Positions 1 to 10,097 of a stretch of DNA of 64,000 bases are shown here, in pieces. The notes below the pieces were generated by a model that saw nothing but the letters and a program-made list of their open reading frames with translations, was not told the DNA's origin and did not search any database. Made by a program: the position numbers and the translations under genes. Source of the stretch: Pedobacter sp. R20-19. Lineage in GTDB: Bacteria; Bacteroidota; Bacteroidia; Sphingobacteriales; Sphingobacteriaceae. The first letter of the stretch is position 1. Each line of letters begins with the position of its first letter. The DNA is taken from NCBI RefSeq assembly GCF_000708265.2, contig NZ_JCKI01000003.1, positions 496,001 through 560,000 of the forward strand, written 5' to 3'.

Positions 1-591
1 TGGATGAATATTCAGGACAACACTGCTGAAACATTACAAGCCAACTTGGGCGGCAATAGCAACAACGGACCAGATAGTTTTAATAATGCTACACAATATT
101 ACACTTTCACCTATAACTTGCGTACACCACTGAAAGCATCAGCTGGTTTAAGTTATGTAATCGGTGGCATGGCCCTGATTTCTGCTGATGTGGATTATGT
201 TGACTATTCAACAATCCGCTTTTCAACAGATAACGGATCTGATCCAGGTACTATAAGCATAAATAACCAGGATGTTAAAAATTTCTATAAAGAAGCGGTT
301 AATTACAGAGTGGGTGCCGAGGTTAAAGTGAGTCCGGAAATTAGTTTAAGAGCTGGTTATGGATTAAACGGCAATGGTATTAAAGGTGGCGATAAGTCAT
401 TTTATCAAGCTCAATATTACACAGGAGGTATTGGTTATAGGATTGATAATTATTATTTTGATGTTGCTTATCAGAATTATAAAACTAACTTCAATTCATC
501 ACCTTATGAACTTTATGACTTTACAGAGCCCGTTGCAGATGTAAAAAGCAAAAGAAATAATGTGTTTTTAACCTTTGGAGTAAGGTTCTAA
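1..591 (+). CDS. Outer membrane transport protein, OmpP1/FadL-like (3' part)
   Basis: The frame is open at base 1 (TGG before the first ATG at 4), so this is the C-terminal part of a longer gene. The roughly 195 visible residues alternate short polar turns with aromatic-rich amphipathic strands and end in ...FLTFGVRF, the terminal-Phe signature of an outer membrane beta-barrel. Sequences such as AGLSYVIGGMALISADVDYV and YRVGAEVKVSPEISLRAGYG resemble the last strands of FadL/OmpP1 proteins, which take up long-chain fatty acids or other hydrophobic molecules. Substrate cannot be assigned from this fragment. A hairpin terminator follows at once. Confidence 0.75.
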   Translation, partial: WMNIQDNTAETLQANLGGNSNNGPDSFNNATQYYTFTYNLRTPLKASAGLSYVIGGMALISADVDYVDYSTIRFSTDNGSDPGTISINNQDVKNFYKEAVNYRVGAEVKVSPEISLRAGYGLNGNGIKGGDKSFYQAQYYTGGIGYRIDNYYFDVAYQNYKTNFNSSPYELYDFTEPVADVKSKRNNVFLTFGVRF

Positions 592-605
592 TTTAATAGA
601 TTTCT

Positions 606-651
606 AATAAAAATGCGCCTTGGTTTAAGAATCAAAAGCGCATTTTTTATT
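606..651. terminator. Bidirectional terminator between convergent genes
   Basis: AAAATGCGC (610-618) pairs with GCGCATTTT (638-646), with A and T runs on the two outer sides, so it can stop transcription both from the porin gene (+) and from the convergent MG2 gene (-), whose stop codon lies in the T run. Confidence 0.75.
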
Positions 652-3055
652 TTACAGCTACATTGATCTCCTTTTCTCCATAGGCTACCCCTCCTAAAGT
701 AATGCCCTGAACAATGATCTTAAATTTCCCTGTAAGATCTCCAGTATTAAAAACAAGCTTAGTGCTTTCTGACTTACTGAGCGCTACCTGATAATTCCAA
801 TACACTGTTGCCAAACTGATCGGTTCGCTCTTATTTGAAATATCAGAAAGGTAAAAATCTCTGGCCAGACTGATGCCTTTAAGAATCCGTAAATTTGGTT
901 TATCTTCATGGATCATGCAACCACTATAAACAATAACTCCTCCAACAGATTGGGTATAACTTTTTCCCTTAACCGGTGCCCTATTGTCTGGAAATCCAGT
1001 ATGATTTAAGCAATTGAGAACGTTATACCGACATACATAATCGCCACATCGGTTAGGTCCACTTTCAGCGAATTTGATAAGATCATCTTTTTTGTGCCTG
1101 ATCACTACATCATTTAACTTTATCCCGTTTGTAATATTTATAGACTGGTCTAAATCATTTACCTCCACTGTTTTATTGATGGGCATACTTATTTTCAAAC
1201 TCATCACTTCCTTTTTAATCTCTTTTAAGGGATCATGTAAAGAAACCTCATAGTTAGTATAACTCTTGTCACCAATGCTCAGCCAAACCCTGCCCCTATC
1301 TTCTGAAAGTAAATCTTCAGCTGCCAGCATAAATTTCTCTGTATCATCAGTATTAACCACATTAATATTTGAACCTGCAAAAATATTTAACGCTATCGGT
1401 GTCTTCAGTTGCTTTTTGTTTTTTAATACCTCACCAGTGTATTCTAATGAGGTAAGTTTCGGTTTTATATTTGGAAGACTTTCTGTTGGCCATTGATATC
1501 TTCTCCAGCCTTTTACCAGTAACATGTTATTGAGTTCATTATACTTTAGACTAAATTCATGAGGTAGTGAATCAGCAAATAGCTGTTGAAGGAAATAAGC
1601 ATCGGTTATATTCTGATGATGATCAGCCGACAACCGATTTGCCTGAACGCAGCTCACAGAAACCAGCGCTGGTTGGCGTTCATCCTGATTTCCAATTGCA
1701 CTTAAGTTTAGCACAACCTGATCTCTGGTAGTATAATTTTCCCGATCGGTAGTAATTGAAATCTTATTTAAATTATTGTAACGGGCGAAAAAAATCCGTT
1801 CTGAAAGAGGTTTATATTCCTCATTCAACACGGTAAGCGTATACAAGCCTGTTGGAAGGGAATCCAGTTTGAATTTTATATTTTGAGGCCTATTTGCCTG
1901 CAGCTTAAAATCAGATTGTAACAAAATGTTTGAAAAATCATGAACAATAACATAAACTTTCTCCTCACTGTTACTTTCAATCTGTGCTTTTAATTCATGA
2001 TTTACAATAGCTGAACCAAGCCTAAGTACCAGACCATGATTTAGAATAGCAGGTATCTCATATTGATGAGTGCTATCCCCTTTTCCAATAATTTGTGCAT
2101 AGTAGCTTTTCTTGTGATTTGGCTGAAAAACGAAATCGCCAATACCAACTGAATTCGTATAAATGGTATCCAGAATCTTTTTATCTTCGTATAAAACAAC
2201 CTTTCCCTGAACTGCGCTTCCATTCTCTGATTTGAGTTCGAAACCCACTTTGATTTTCAGGCCGTCTATTAAATGTCCGCCTTCCGGATAAAAATTGAGC
2301 TGATATCGCTTATCACGCTTAATTGGCAAGCTAAAATTTATATCCCTTATCTGATTACCCTTTTTGATAGAAACTTTAAGTAAATTATTTTCCTTTGTAA
2401 TTTCGTTGGCCGGATAGTCTATCATCAACTCGCCAATTACACTACTTTTTGCTTTACCAGTCTTAATGATGTGGCCAGAATGTCCAATCTGATAATTGAT
2501 CTCAGCATTTTCTACAAAGCGATTATTTCCAGATAGAACCTGCAGCAATGCTGTTCCATTTTTAGTTTGCTCATCAAAAGTTTTAAAAATAGAAACGTTG
2601 GCAATTAATGGATTTAAGATAGTTGATTTGATCGTAATCGGTTGTGTAAACACTCCATCAAACTGATCATTAATTTTCATATTGGTATGGGCAATAAAAC
2701 GATATTGACCGCTTGGTAAAGAATCCGGAAGTACTAAACTTCCAAAACAAATTCCCTGCTTAATGAAGAACTTTTCCTGTATCACAACAAAAGTATCGGC
2801 ATCATTTACTAATGATAAGTATAAGGTATGATAACGATCAGTATCGATGGGAGTATTAAGCAAATAGCCTGTAAACCAAACCTGATCATTATTGGTATAA
2901 ATGTTTTTATCAAAATGGATAAACAGGTTAGATTGAGCTTTATTCAAGCCATATTGTTTAAGGTTTAGCGCTACGCTATCAATACCATGATACTGCGCCT
3001 GTGCAAGTCCACTTAAAAGAAGAAAGCAACAAATAGTGGTGAATTTTGAAAGCAT
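647..3055 (-). CDS. Large secreted protein with N-terminal MG2 (macroglobulin-like) domain
   Basis: An 802-residue protein from the ATG at 3055. The longer frame upstream needs a TTG, and the ATG places a clean signal peptide (MLSKFTTICCFLLLSGLAQAQ) at the N-terminus. Residues about 40-145 contain the FIHFDKNIYTNNDQVWFTGYL pattern of alpha-2-macroglobulin MG2 domains, followed by several beta-sandwich-like segments. Near the C-terminus is a small Cys cluster (NRCGDYVCRYNVLNC). Bacteroidota encode many such cell-surface or periplasmic MG2 proteins of unknown function, and no thioester or protease motif is visible. It lies 45 nt downstream of ubiD on the same strand and may share its transcript. 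Confidence 0.7.
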   Translation of the reverse strand: MLSKFTTICCFLLLSGLAQAQYHGIDSVALNLKQYGLNKAQSNLFIHFDKNIYTNNDQVWFTGYLLNTPIDTDRYHTLYLSLVNDADTFVVIQEKFFIKQGICFGSLVLPDSLPSGQYRFIAHTNMKINDQFDGVFTQPITIKSTILNPLIANVSIFKTFDEQTKNGTALLQVLSGNNRFVENAEINYQIGHSGHIIKTGKAKSSVIGELMIDYPANEITKENNLLKVSIKKGNQIRDINFSLPIKRDKRYQLNFYPEGGHLIDGLKIKVGFELKSENGSAVQGKVVLYEDKKILDTIYTNSVGIGDFVFQPNHKKSYYAQIIGKGDSTHQYEIPAILNHGLVLRLGSAIVNHELKAQIESNSEEKVYVIVHDFSNILLQSDFKLQANRPQNIKFKLDSLPTGLYTLTVLNEEYKPLSERIFFARYNNLNKISITTDRENYTTRDQVVLNLSAIGNQDERQPALVSVSCVQANRLSADHHQNITDAYFLQQLFADSLPHEFSLKYNELNNMLLVKGWRRYQWPTESLPNIKPKLTSLEYTGEVLKNKKQLKTPIALNIFAGSNINVVNTDDTEKFMLAAEDLLSEDRGRVWLSIGDKSYTNYEVSLHDPLKEIKKEVMSLKISMPINKTVEVNDLDQSINITNGIKLNDVVIRHKKDDLIKFAESGPNRCGDYVCRYNVLNCLNHTGFPDNRAPVKGKSYTQSVGGVIVYSGCMIHEDKPNLRILKGISLARDFYLSDISNKSEPISLATVYWNYQVALSKSESTKLVFNTGDLTGKFKIIVQGITLGGVAYGEKEINVAVK

Positions 3056-3100
3056 AACATGCAATATGCTTAAAATTCGAAATTTTATTTAATTATTCAG

Positions 3101-4936
3101 TTAAATTTTACCTGTTAATATTTGGTTTTGTTTCATTAATTCATCTATTTTTTGCTCAACCTTACTATCTTTAATTAATTCTGGTGCATGATGTGGTTTC
3201 TTTCTCGCATCAATAATTAATGAACCTTTGCATCCCCAATGCTTATTAATAGTAAAATCATTTACTCCATAAATATCAGCGGCCGGGTTACTTCTGGTAA
3301 AAGTTACCCAAACCAAATTATCAATATTCCTGGCTGTAAATTCGGCGTCATCTGCAATAATAATCAGTGGTAAGCCCTTTAAATTTTGATCCATCAAAGA
3401 AATATTTAAGGCAGCAATTTCTGCCGCTGTTTTTTCTTCACTGATATATTTATCACATTCAAGCACCATGATTCCGGGTATGGCAATTTCTGCTTTGTAG
3501 CAACCATCACCCAGTATTAAATTTTCAGGAATTTTATTCCATAGGTTCCGTTTTTGTTCGCCCGCAGCTGCAATTACCACTTTTGAACCGCTATTCAATC
3601 CCTCACCACTGTAATCTAACGTATCAATGGTAGTATTGGTGTAGAAATGAAGGTCTCTGGTTAAATCAATTCTTTCTAAAACATGAGTTAAAAATTCCTC
3701 GATATGATGGGTACTTAATTTTTCATTATCTTCTCTCGCTGCGATAAAAACATATTTAGCCAGGCTGAGTTGGTTTTTACCTAGGATATGGTTGGCAATC
3801 GTTAAAATTTCCTGTGGCCTTCTTTCCTTTAAATAAGGCGTATACCTTTCACTACCAATAGCGAAAAGCAAAGGATGAACTCCCGCTGCATCAACTGCGT
3901 GTACCTCTTTTAATCCATGAATTTCCTGAGGAATCGCTGAACCGGTAATTTCATGAATTAAGGCGCCAAAACTGGTATCTTCTTGTGGCGGACGCCCAAC
4001 AACGGTAAACGACCAGATCGCATCTTTTTTATGGTATACATTGTGTACCTTCATTAAAGGAAAAGGATGGGTTAAACTATAATAACCTAAGTGATCACCA
4101 AACGGACCTTCCGGTTTATTTTCATTGGGGTAAACCGTTCCGGTGATGATAAAATCTGCATCTGCAGAAATACAGAAACCCTCATCATCATAAAAATAGC
4201 GGAATCTGCGATCGCCTAAAGCCCCGGCAAAAGTCATTTCTGATAACCCTTCCGGCAATGGCATTACAGCTGCCAGTGGATGGGAAGGCGGGCCACCTAC
4301 AAAAATGCTTACCTTTAGTGGCTGGCCAAGTTTATTCGCCTTTGATTGGTGAACACCAATTCCCCTGTGAATCTGGTAATGCAAACCAATTTCCTTATCC
4401 TTTATGTATTCATTGCCAGCCAATTGAATCCGATACATGCCGAGGTTTGCATTCAGGATTCCCGGTTTCTCTACGTCTTCTGTATAAACCTGAGGCATGG
4501 TTACAAAAGGTCCCCCATCCATTGGCCAGTTTACGATTTGAGGCAGTGCACTGATACTGGTTTTAAGGAATTTACTTTTAGCAGATGGTGTTTTCATAGG
4601 CAAGGCCGATAAAGCTGACATTGCCGAACCGGCATATTTAAATGGATTTTTCAGTGCCTTCATTGGATCATTCCGCAAGGAAACCAATTGCTGTACCTTA
4701 GGTAAAGTATCCCTAAAAATGAATTTAGAGCGTTCAAGGGTACCAAATAAATTTGACACTGCAGGAAAAGGACTTCCTTTAACTTTTTCAAATAATATAG
4801 CCGGACCTTGATTTTCGTAGATTCTTAAATGGATGGCAGCCATTTCTAAATATGGATCTACTTCTTCTTTTATTCTGATGAGATGACCATTTTTTTCAAG
4901 GTCTGATACACATTCTGCTAAACTTTTGTATGCCAT
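3101..4936 (-). CDS. ubiD: UbiD-family prenylated-FMN-dependent decarboxylase
   Basis: 611 residues from the ATG at 4936 (MAYKSLAECV); a 12-residue upstream extension is in frame but unlike the family start. UbiD enzymes decarboxylate aromatic or unsaturated acids using prenyl-FMN. The sequence shows GVHQ and VSIFVGGPPSHPLAA in the prFMN/metal-binding region and PEGPFGDHLGYYS, the hallmark segment with the catalytic Glu. The C-terminal part (WGCKGSLIIDARKKP) is also typical. In quinone-making bacteria the close homologues act in menaquinone or ubiquinone synthesis; Bacteroidota make menaquinone, so a role there is an inference. The cofactor-making partner UbiX is encoded at 27258-27827, not adjacent. 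Confidence 0.9.
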   Translation of the reverse strand: MAYKSLAECVSDLEKNGHLIRIKEEVDPYLEMAAIHLRIYENQGPAILFEKVKGSPFPAVSNLFGTLERSKFIFRDTLPKVQQLVSLRNDPMKALKNPFKYAGSAMSALSALPMKTPSAKSKFLKTSISALPQIVNWPMDGGPFVTMPQVYTEDVEKPGILNANLGMYRIQLAGNEYIKDKEIGLHYQIHRGIGVHQSKANKLGQPLKVSIFVGGPPSHPLAAVMPLPEGLSEMTFAGALGDRRFRYFYDDEGFCISADADFIITGTVYPNENKPEGPFGDHLGYYSLTHPFPLMKVHNVYHKKDAIWSFTVVGRPPQEDTSFGALIHEITGSAIPQEIHGLKEVHAVDAAGVHPLLFAIGSERYTPYLKERRPQEILTIANHILGKNQLSLAKYVFIAAREDNEKLSTHHIEEFLTHVLERIDLTRDLHFYTNTTIDTLDYSGEGLNSGSKVVIAAAGEQKRNLWNKIPENLILGDGCYKAEIAIPGIMVLECDKYISEEKTAAEIAALNISLMDQNLKGLPLIIIADDAEFTARNIDNLVWVTFTRSNPAADIYGVNDFTINKHWGCKGSLIIDARKKPHHAPELIKDSKVEQKIDELMKQNQILTGKI

Positions 4937-4970
4937 GTTCAAAGATAGATATTTAGTATTTTGATAAAAC

Positions 4971-5023
4971 AAAAAAGCCTCAGATAAACAGATATTTAAT
5001 TAAATCTATTTAGCTAAGGCTCT
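4971..5023 (-). terminator. Terminator downstream of dps
   Basis: On the minus strand AGCCTTAGC and its imperfect partner ATCTGAGGCT form a long hairpin around an A/T-rich centre, followed by TTTTTTG. It lies just after the dps stop codon, before the ubiD start at 4936. Confidence 0.55.
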
Positions 5024-5040
5024 GATCTGGTTAAAACCGA

Positions 5041-5520
5041 TTATTTCTTTCCGGCAAAAGAACGTAACATCCAGGTATTTTTTTCTTTGAACTGCATAAA
5101 ACGGTTAACCATATCATTTGATCCGTCGTCTCCAGCCTCATCCGTAGCATCTAAAATTTCTCTTTCCAGCTCAATTAGTTTTGCCATATCATCTAAAATA
5201 GCATCAACCATATCAAGATCCTTCATGCCAATGGTATCAATCTCTTTAATATCAGACTCCTGAATGTAGTCTGCAAAACGGCTATGTGGTGGTTTTCCAA
5301 GAGTAAGTACACGCTCAGCAATTTCATCAATGGTTAATTGTGCATTAGTGTATAACTCTTCAAATTTAACGTGTAGCGTAAAAAAGTTTTGTCCTTTAAT
5401 ATTCCAATGGCAACCTCTTAATTTTTGATAATGTATATGATAATTAGCCAAATAATCATTTAAAAGATCAACTACAGGTTTAACCTCTTTTTCGTTTAAG
5501 CTTATTTCTTTAGCGTCCAT
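5041..5520 (-). CDS. dps: Dps-type ferritin-like DNA-protection protein
   Basis: 159 residues, usual Dps length. Dps forms 12-subunit shells that oxidise and store iron with peroxide and protect DNA. Visible signature: LRGCHWNIKGQNFFTLHVKFEELYTNAQLTIDEIAERVLTLGKPP, containing the first ferroxidase His (HW), the Asp/Glu ligands of the helix-B/C region (H..FEELY....DEIAER) and the conserved GxPP turn. No long basic N-terminal tail is present, so DNA binding may be weak. A single gene, divergent from the LysM gene, with its own terminator. The 282-base divergent spacer (5521-5802) is AT-rich and should carry both promoters, but I could not place them. Confidence 0.93.
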   Translation of the reverse strand: MDAKEISLNEKEVKPVVDLLNDYLANYHIHYQKLRGCHWNIKGQNFFTLHVKFEELYTNAQLTIDEIAERVLTLGKPPHSRFADYIQESDIKEIDTIGMKDLDMVDAILDDMAKLIELEREILDATDEAGDDGSNDMVNRFMQFKEKNTWMLRSFAGKK

Positions 5521-5802
5521 ATGAATTGTTTTTAATGTATTTAATGAGTTCGTAACAAATGAAATCTTTAAAAGTTTTACCCTTAAAAGTACATTGAATA
5601 CAATACCTTATTTATATGTTCGTTTATAATTCGATAAGACAGGAATTAACGCTTTTACAAGTGATTGTGAATGAATTACATACCTTTAAAATAAAGCTTA
5701 AGATATCTTATTTTTACAAAATACTGGCTGGCTGATGTGGATATGGTTAATAATATTATTCGTATAATTGCTTTCTTTGACTTAGAAATTTATATAAAAT
5801 AA

Positions 5803-7344
5803 ATGCATAAAATATATTTATCTGCTGTTGTTTTGTTTGCCTTAAATATTGCAAATGCGAAAGCCAACACAGCGAGAGATTCCATCGGCGTGGAAAATAA
5901 CAATGGCAAAAAACTGATCGTTCATCAAATCGTAGCCAAAGACACTTATTATTCAGTTGGAAGAAGATACAATGTATCACCAAAGGATATTATGGCTTTT
6001 AATGAGAATAAATTTTTGCAGGTAGGTGTAATCATTAAAGTTCCAACCAATATTCCATGGGGTTCAAATAATACTTCAACACCTGCTACTTCATCTTCAA
6101 CTGACGGAGGCATCATTGAACATACAGTTAAGGCAAAAGACAACCTGAACATGCTTGCTGAAAAGTATGGTACAACCGTAAATGAAATTAAAAAGCTGAA
6201 TAACCTTAAAGGAAATAATTTAAGCATTGGTCAGCTGCTTAAAATTCCGGCGAAGAATGGTACCGTATCAAATAATCAGGAAACTCCGGCACAGACAGCA
6301 AAGGCTGATCCAACACCTACAGTACAGCCAACGCCTACCAGTACCACTACCGATCAAACCATGGTTGAACATACTGTGGCACCGAAAGAGTTTTTAGGAA
6401 AAATTGCAGAGAAATATGGCACAACGGTAGAAGATGTTAAAAAGGCCAATAACCTATCTGGTAACAACCTTCGTATTGGTCAGAAATTAAAAATTCCGGC
6501 AACCAAAAATGTTGATGAAAATAAAGTAGTTAGCGTTTCTGAACAAAACACACCGGTAACAGATGCCGTAAAACCTGTAGATGCCGTAGGTACTCACACG
6601 GTTTTAAGAAACGAAACCATTTTTACTGTTGCTAAACAATATGGCATCACCGCTTATCAGCTTAGAAAATTAAATAACCTGCCAGATAATGCCATTACAA
6701 TTGGTCAGTTGTTAAAAGTACCTGGTGGCATCATTACCGATGTACAGGTACCTAAAGAAAAGCAGGCAGAACAAACAACAACAAAACCAGCGCCTGCTGC
6801 TTCAAAAGAAGAAAGCTTTATTCATACTGTTGCTGATGGAGAAAATATCTTTACCATTGCAAAAAAATATAATGTAACGGCCTATCAGATCAGGACAGCC
6901 AATAAAATGGATGATAATACCATTAAGACTGATCAAAAATTAATTATCCCAAGGCCACCACAAGCAAGATCTGTGAATGATCTCTCTAAAGAAGAGCAGG
7001 TTAATGAGCCAGATAGTACCATGGTAAAAGATCCAAAACTTCGCCGTGATCCCAGTGTTTATGGCTTAAGCCAGATTGAGGAAAAAGGTACTGCAATATG
7101 GATTGCTGATGCAGATTTAGATAGTTCAAAAATGTTGGTACTTCACCGTACCGCACCAGTTGGCCGCGTGATTAAACTCACCAATCCAATGACGAACCGC
7201 ACCACCTTTGCCAAGGTTGTTGGTAAATTTACAGAGAACGAATCAACAAAAGATGTTATTATTGTAATGACTAAAGCTGTTGCAGATTCGTTAGGCGCTT
7301 TAGACAAGCGTTTTTTATGCAATTTAACCTATAGTGCTCAATGA
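5803..7344 (+). CDS. Secreted five-LysM protein with C-terminal double-psi beta-barrel-like domain
   Basis: 513 residues with a signal peptide (about 1-22). Five LysM peptidoglycan-binding repeats are readable at about 39-81, 106-149, 189-232, 264-308 and 339-383, each with the HTV...(T/N)xxxIAxKYxxT...IxxxNNL....IxxGQxLKIP pattern. The first is the most divergent. They are joined by Thr/Pro/Gln-rich linkers. The last 90 residues (GTAIWIADADLDSSKMLVLHRTAP... to ...FLCNLTY) resemble the RlpA-like double-psi barrel but lack an obvious catalytic residue. Likely a cell-wall-binding envelope protein. Its stop overlaps the udk start by 4 nt (ATGA), so translation is probably coupled. Confidence 0.85.
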   Translation: MHKIYLSAVVLFALNIANAKANTARDSIGVENNNGKKLIVHQIVAKDTYYSVGRRYNVSPKDIMAFNENKFLQVGVIIKVPTNIPWGSNNTSTPATSSSTDGGIIEHTVKAKDNLNMLAEKYGTTVNEIKKLNNLKGNNLSIGQLLKIPAKNGTVSNNQETPAQTAKADPTPTVQPTPTSTTTDQTMVEHTVAPKEFLGKIAEKYGTTVEDVKKANNLSGNNLRIGQKLKIPATKNVDENKVVSVSEQNTPVTDAVKPVDAVGTHTVLRNETIFTVAKQYGITAYQLRKLNNLPDNAITIGQLLKVPGGIITDVQVPKEKQAEQTTTKPAPAASKEESFIHTVADGENIFTIAKKYNVTAYQIRTANKMDDNTIKTDQKLIIPRPPQARSVNDLSKEEQVNEPDSTMVKDPKLRRDPSVYGLSQIEEKGTAIWIADADLDSSKMLVLHRTAPVGRVIKLTNPMTNRTTFAKVVGKFTENESTKDVIIVMTKAVADSLGALDKRFLCNLTYSAQ

Positions 7345-7991
7345 GTTTAAACAAAAAACCTTTTGTAATTGGTATAGCTGGTGGTAGCGGATCTGGCAAA
7401 ACTTTTTTTCTAAACTGTTTCCTTCATCATTTTAAACAGGATGAAGTAACACTGGTTTCTCAGGATGATTATTACATTCCTGCAGGAGACATGAGTCAGG
7501 AAGAAAATAAACTCTATAATTTTGATCTTCCATCTACAATAGATAGTCAGCAATTCTTGAAAGACATTAAACAATTGCTAGATGGTGAAGTAGTTTATAA
7601 AAAGGAATATAGTTTTAATAACCCGTTAGCTGTTGTTAAAATACTGGAGATTAAATCAGCACCTATTATTATTGTTGAAGGGCTTTTTATTCTACATTTT
7701 AAAGAAATTTCTGACTTATTAGACCATACCATTTTTGTAGATGCAGATGAACAGGTAGCCTTGGATAGGCGTGTAAAACGTGATGGCTTAGAACGCGGTT
7801 ATCCTGAAGATGATGTAATTTACAAATGGCATAATCATGTGGTACCTGCCTATAAGGAATATCTTCTACCCTACAGAGAAAGTTGCAATAAAGTAGTGAT
7901 GAATAATACCAATGAACCAGATGAACTGATTGCAATTACGGAAGACATTTCAAATGACCTTCGAAATAATATTTTGGTAAACATATACTAG
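7341..7991 (+). CDS. udk: Uridine kinase
   Basis: 216 residues. Phosphorylates uridine (and cytidine) to the monophosphate in pyrimidine salvage. The N-terminus carries the Walker A loop GIAGGSGSGKT (about residues 11-21). Further on are the SQDDYYIP substrate-binding segment, the IIIVEGLFIL Walker-B-like strand, and the lid region DRRVKRDGLERGYPEDDV. Together these mark the uridine kinase/PRK family. Length is normal. The start codon overlaps the upstream LysM gene stop (ATGA). Confidence 0.92.
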   Translation: MSLNKKPFVIGIAGGSGSGKTFFLNCFLHHFKQDEVTLVSQDDYYIPAGDMSQEENKLYNFDLPSTIDSQQFLKDIKQLLDGEVVYKKEYSFNNPLAVVKILEIKSAPIIIVEGLFILHFKEISDLLDHTIFVDADEQVALDRRVKRDGLERGYPEDDVIYKWHNHVVPAYKEYLLPYRESCNKVVMNNTNEPDELIAITEDISNDLRNNILVNIY

Positions 7992-8029
7992 AAGGCTGCA
8001 TAATAAAATAATGCTTAATTCATATTAAG

Positions 8030-8535
8030 AATTGTTATGTTGAGCTCGTCGAAACACTTTATAAACATTTTTATAAGTCCTTCGACAGATTTAGGATGAT
8101 AGCAAAGTGGGAAGATTACTTTACACATTCTGTTAGCACTTTGCTATCTGCACCCTGTTATCCGGCCTGGGAGGTGATGGAAGGAGAAGCCGTTGAAATT
8201 TTTGCACTTCCGTTTCAAAGACCTCAAATCCAAGGTAGCGCAAACGGCTCTTCAAAAAATTTTTATTTAAGAAAAATCGAGCCATTGTGCTACCGCCATT
8301 TAAATTTCGACGAGCTAATCCGACATCAGATCCAAGCCTTGATTTTTTGCTTCTTTGTTATCAAGAACAAAGAAGAAGCCCTTCGGCGGCCGACCTGTAC
8401 CGATCTTTCATCGGTAGCCGAGGCAAGGATTAAGTGGTTGGTGAACCAATAACCAACGAATGGGTTCTGTGCGAAAATGAAGTCAGTAGATAAAAACCCA
8501 GGGATCTTTCGTACCTCAGGATGACATTTAGATTT
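8030..8535. repeat. Dispersed intergenic repeat region (573-base gap 7992-8564)
   Basis: No credible gene. At 8038-8100 there is a degenerate inverted repeat of the GAGCT(T/C)GTCGAA / TCCTTCGACA...GGATGA type. At 8350-8375 CTTCTTTGTT and AACAAAGAAG form a perfect 10-bp stem with a 6-nt loop. At about 8505-8526 is an ATCTTTCGTACCTCAGGATG tail related to the CATCCTGA elements at 25.7 and 51.1 kb. A 118-codon open frame (8096-8452) runs through it but looks like translated repeat DNA: it has no RBS-like leader and no domain, and ends in the repeat arm. Confidence 0.6.
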
Positions 8536-8564
8536 TAGAATAGAGCCTCTGGGAAGAAATGAAA

Positions 8565-9227
8565 TTAGTTAAAACTCATTTCCGGAATTACGCCTTCAAC
8601 AATTAACCTTCCTGCAGTAGATTGCTGTATAAATTCGATACTTACGCCCGGAGCTCGTTCAACAAGTTGAAAACCACCTTCTGGTAAAACGTTTAAAACA
8701 GCCAATTCAGTTACAATTTTTTTGATACACTTTACACCTGTTAATGGTAGCGTACATTTTGATAATAATTTACTTTCACCAGCCTTATTAACGTGTTGCA
8801 TAGCTACAATAATATTTTTAGCAGAAGCCACTAAATCCATTGCGCCTCCCATCCCCTTAACCATTTTACCAGGAATTTTCCAATTGGCAATATCACCATT
8901 CTCTGAAACTTCCATTGCACCTAAAATAGTGAGGTCTACCTTTTGAGCCCTGATCATTCCAAAGCTCATGGCCGAATCAAATATGGATGAGCCTGGCAAA
9001 GTTGTAATGGTTTGCTTTCCGGCATTAATTAAATCAGCATCTTCCTCTCCATCAAAAGGGAAAGGCCCCATGCCCAGTAATCCATTTTCAGATTGCAGTA
9101 CAATGTTTATATTTTCTGGAATATAATTAGCAACCAGGGTTGGTATACCTATCCCAAGATTCACATAATAACCGTCTTTTATTTCTTTTGCGATGCGTTT
9201 CGCTATTTCTTCTTTTGATAATGACAT
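8565..9227 (-). CDS. scoB: 3-oxoacid CoA-transferase, subunit B
   Basis: 220 residues, the usual B-subunit length. With subunit A it moves CoA from succinyl-CoA to acetoacetate or other 3-oxoacids, in ketone-body or branched-chain catabolism. The active-site signature QSENGLLG (catalytic Glu in SENG) is near residue 48, after the VNLGIGIPTLV segment. GAMEVSENGDIANWKIPGKMVKGMGGAMDL is the typical B-subunit core. It is the second gene of a scoA-scoB operon, 76 nt after scoA. Confidence 0.93.
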   Translation of the reverse strand: MSLSKEEIAKRIAKEIKDGYYVNLGIGIPTLVANYIPENINIVLQSENGLLGMGPFPFDGEEDADLINAGKQTITTLPGSSIFDSAMSFGMIRAQKVDLTILGAMEVSENGDIANWKIPGKMVKGMGGAMDLVASAKNIIVAMQHVNKAGESKLLSKCTLPLTGVKCIKKIVTELAVLNVLPEGGFQLVERAPGVSIEFIQQSTAGRLIVEGVIPEMSFN

Positions 9228-9303
9228 AACTTAAATAACTTAATGAGAGATTGATTGAATTATATAATGAAAGAAAAAATGAGTTTCATCAATATGAATT
9301 AAC

Positions 9304-10005
9304 TTATAACTTCACACGAACAGTGCGCTGTTCTATTCTTTTTTCATAATGATCACCTTGAAAGATACGGTGAACATAAATTCCAGGTGTATGGATATAA
9401 TCTGGATCCAATTCTCCTATTTCTACCAATTCTTCCACTTCTGCTATTGTCACTTTACCCGCCATGGCCATTACCGGATTAAAATTTCTGCTTGTCGATC
9501 TAAAAATTAAATTTCCTGCTGCATCTCCTTTCCAGGCTTTTACAATCGCAAAGTCTGCATCAAATGCATATTCAAGTAAATAGTCTTTTCCATCAAAATT
9601 TCTGATTTCTTTACCCTCCGCAACTTCAGTACCTACACCAGCGGGGGTAAAAATAGCAGGCATTCCGTATCCGGCAGCCAGGCAACGTGTTGCGAGTGTT
9701 CCCTGCGGAATCAAATCAACTTCCAATTCACCACTTAACAACTGGCGCTCAAACTCTGCATTTTCTCCTACATAGGATGAAATCATCTTTTTTACCTGGC
9801 GCTCCTTCAACATCAGGCCAATGCCAAAATCATCAACACCAGCATTATTTGAGATACAGGTTAAATTTTTTACTTTTTTTTTAACCAAAGCGTGAATGCA
9901 ATTTTCTGGAATACCACAAAGACCAAAGCCACCAAGCATTAAGGTAGCACCATCTGAAATATCTTTAATCGCTTCTTCAGCGCCTGATACCACTTTGTTT
10001 ATCAT
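9304..10005 (-). CDS. scoA: 3-oxoacid CoA-transferase, subunit A
   Basis: 233 residues. Shows CoA-transferase signature 1: [20 protein letters not shown] near residues 18-37. [42 protein letters not shown] is the standard A-subunit middle. Forms a heterodimer (or dimer of dimers) with the scoB product encoded just downstream. It is divergent from the small Cys-rich gene at 10136, so the 130-base spacer must hold both promoters. Confidence 0.93.
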   Translation of the reverse strand: MINKVVSGAEEAIKDISDGATLMLGGFGLCGIPENCIHALVKKKVKNLTCISNNAGVDDFGIGLMLKERQVKKMISSYVGENAEFERQLLSGELEVDLIPQGTLATRCLAAGYGMPAIFTPAGVGTEVAEGKEIRNFDGKDYLLEYAFDADFAIVKAWKGDAAGNLIFRSTSRNFNPVMAMAGKVTIAEVEELVEIGELDPDYIHTPGIYVHRIFQGDHYEKRIEQRTVRVKL

Positions 10006-10097
10006 ATTATGAATTTTTGGTTAGTGTGCTAAATTAGTAATTGCGTTGATTAATTTCATACATCTCTTCGTTTAAATCTTTTTAGAATGTCATTAAA

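Noticed and set aside
8096..8452. 118-codon open frame as a real gene
   Set aside because: It runs through repeat arms and a hairpin, shows no domain or signal, and sits in a repeat-filled gap. Reported as a repeat.
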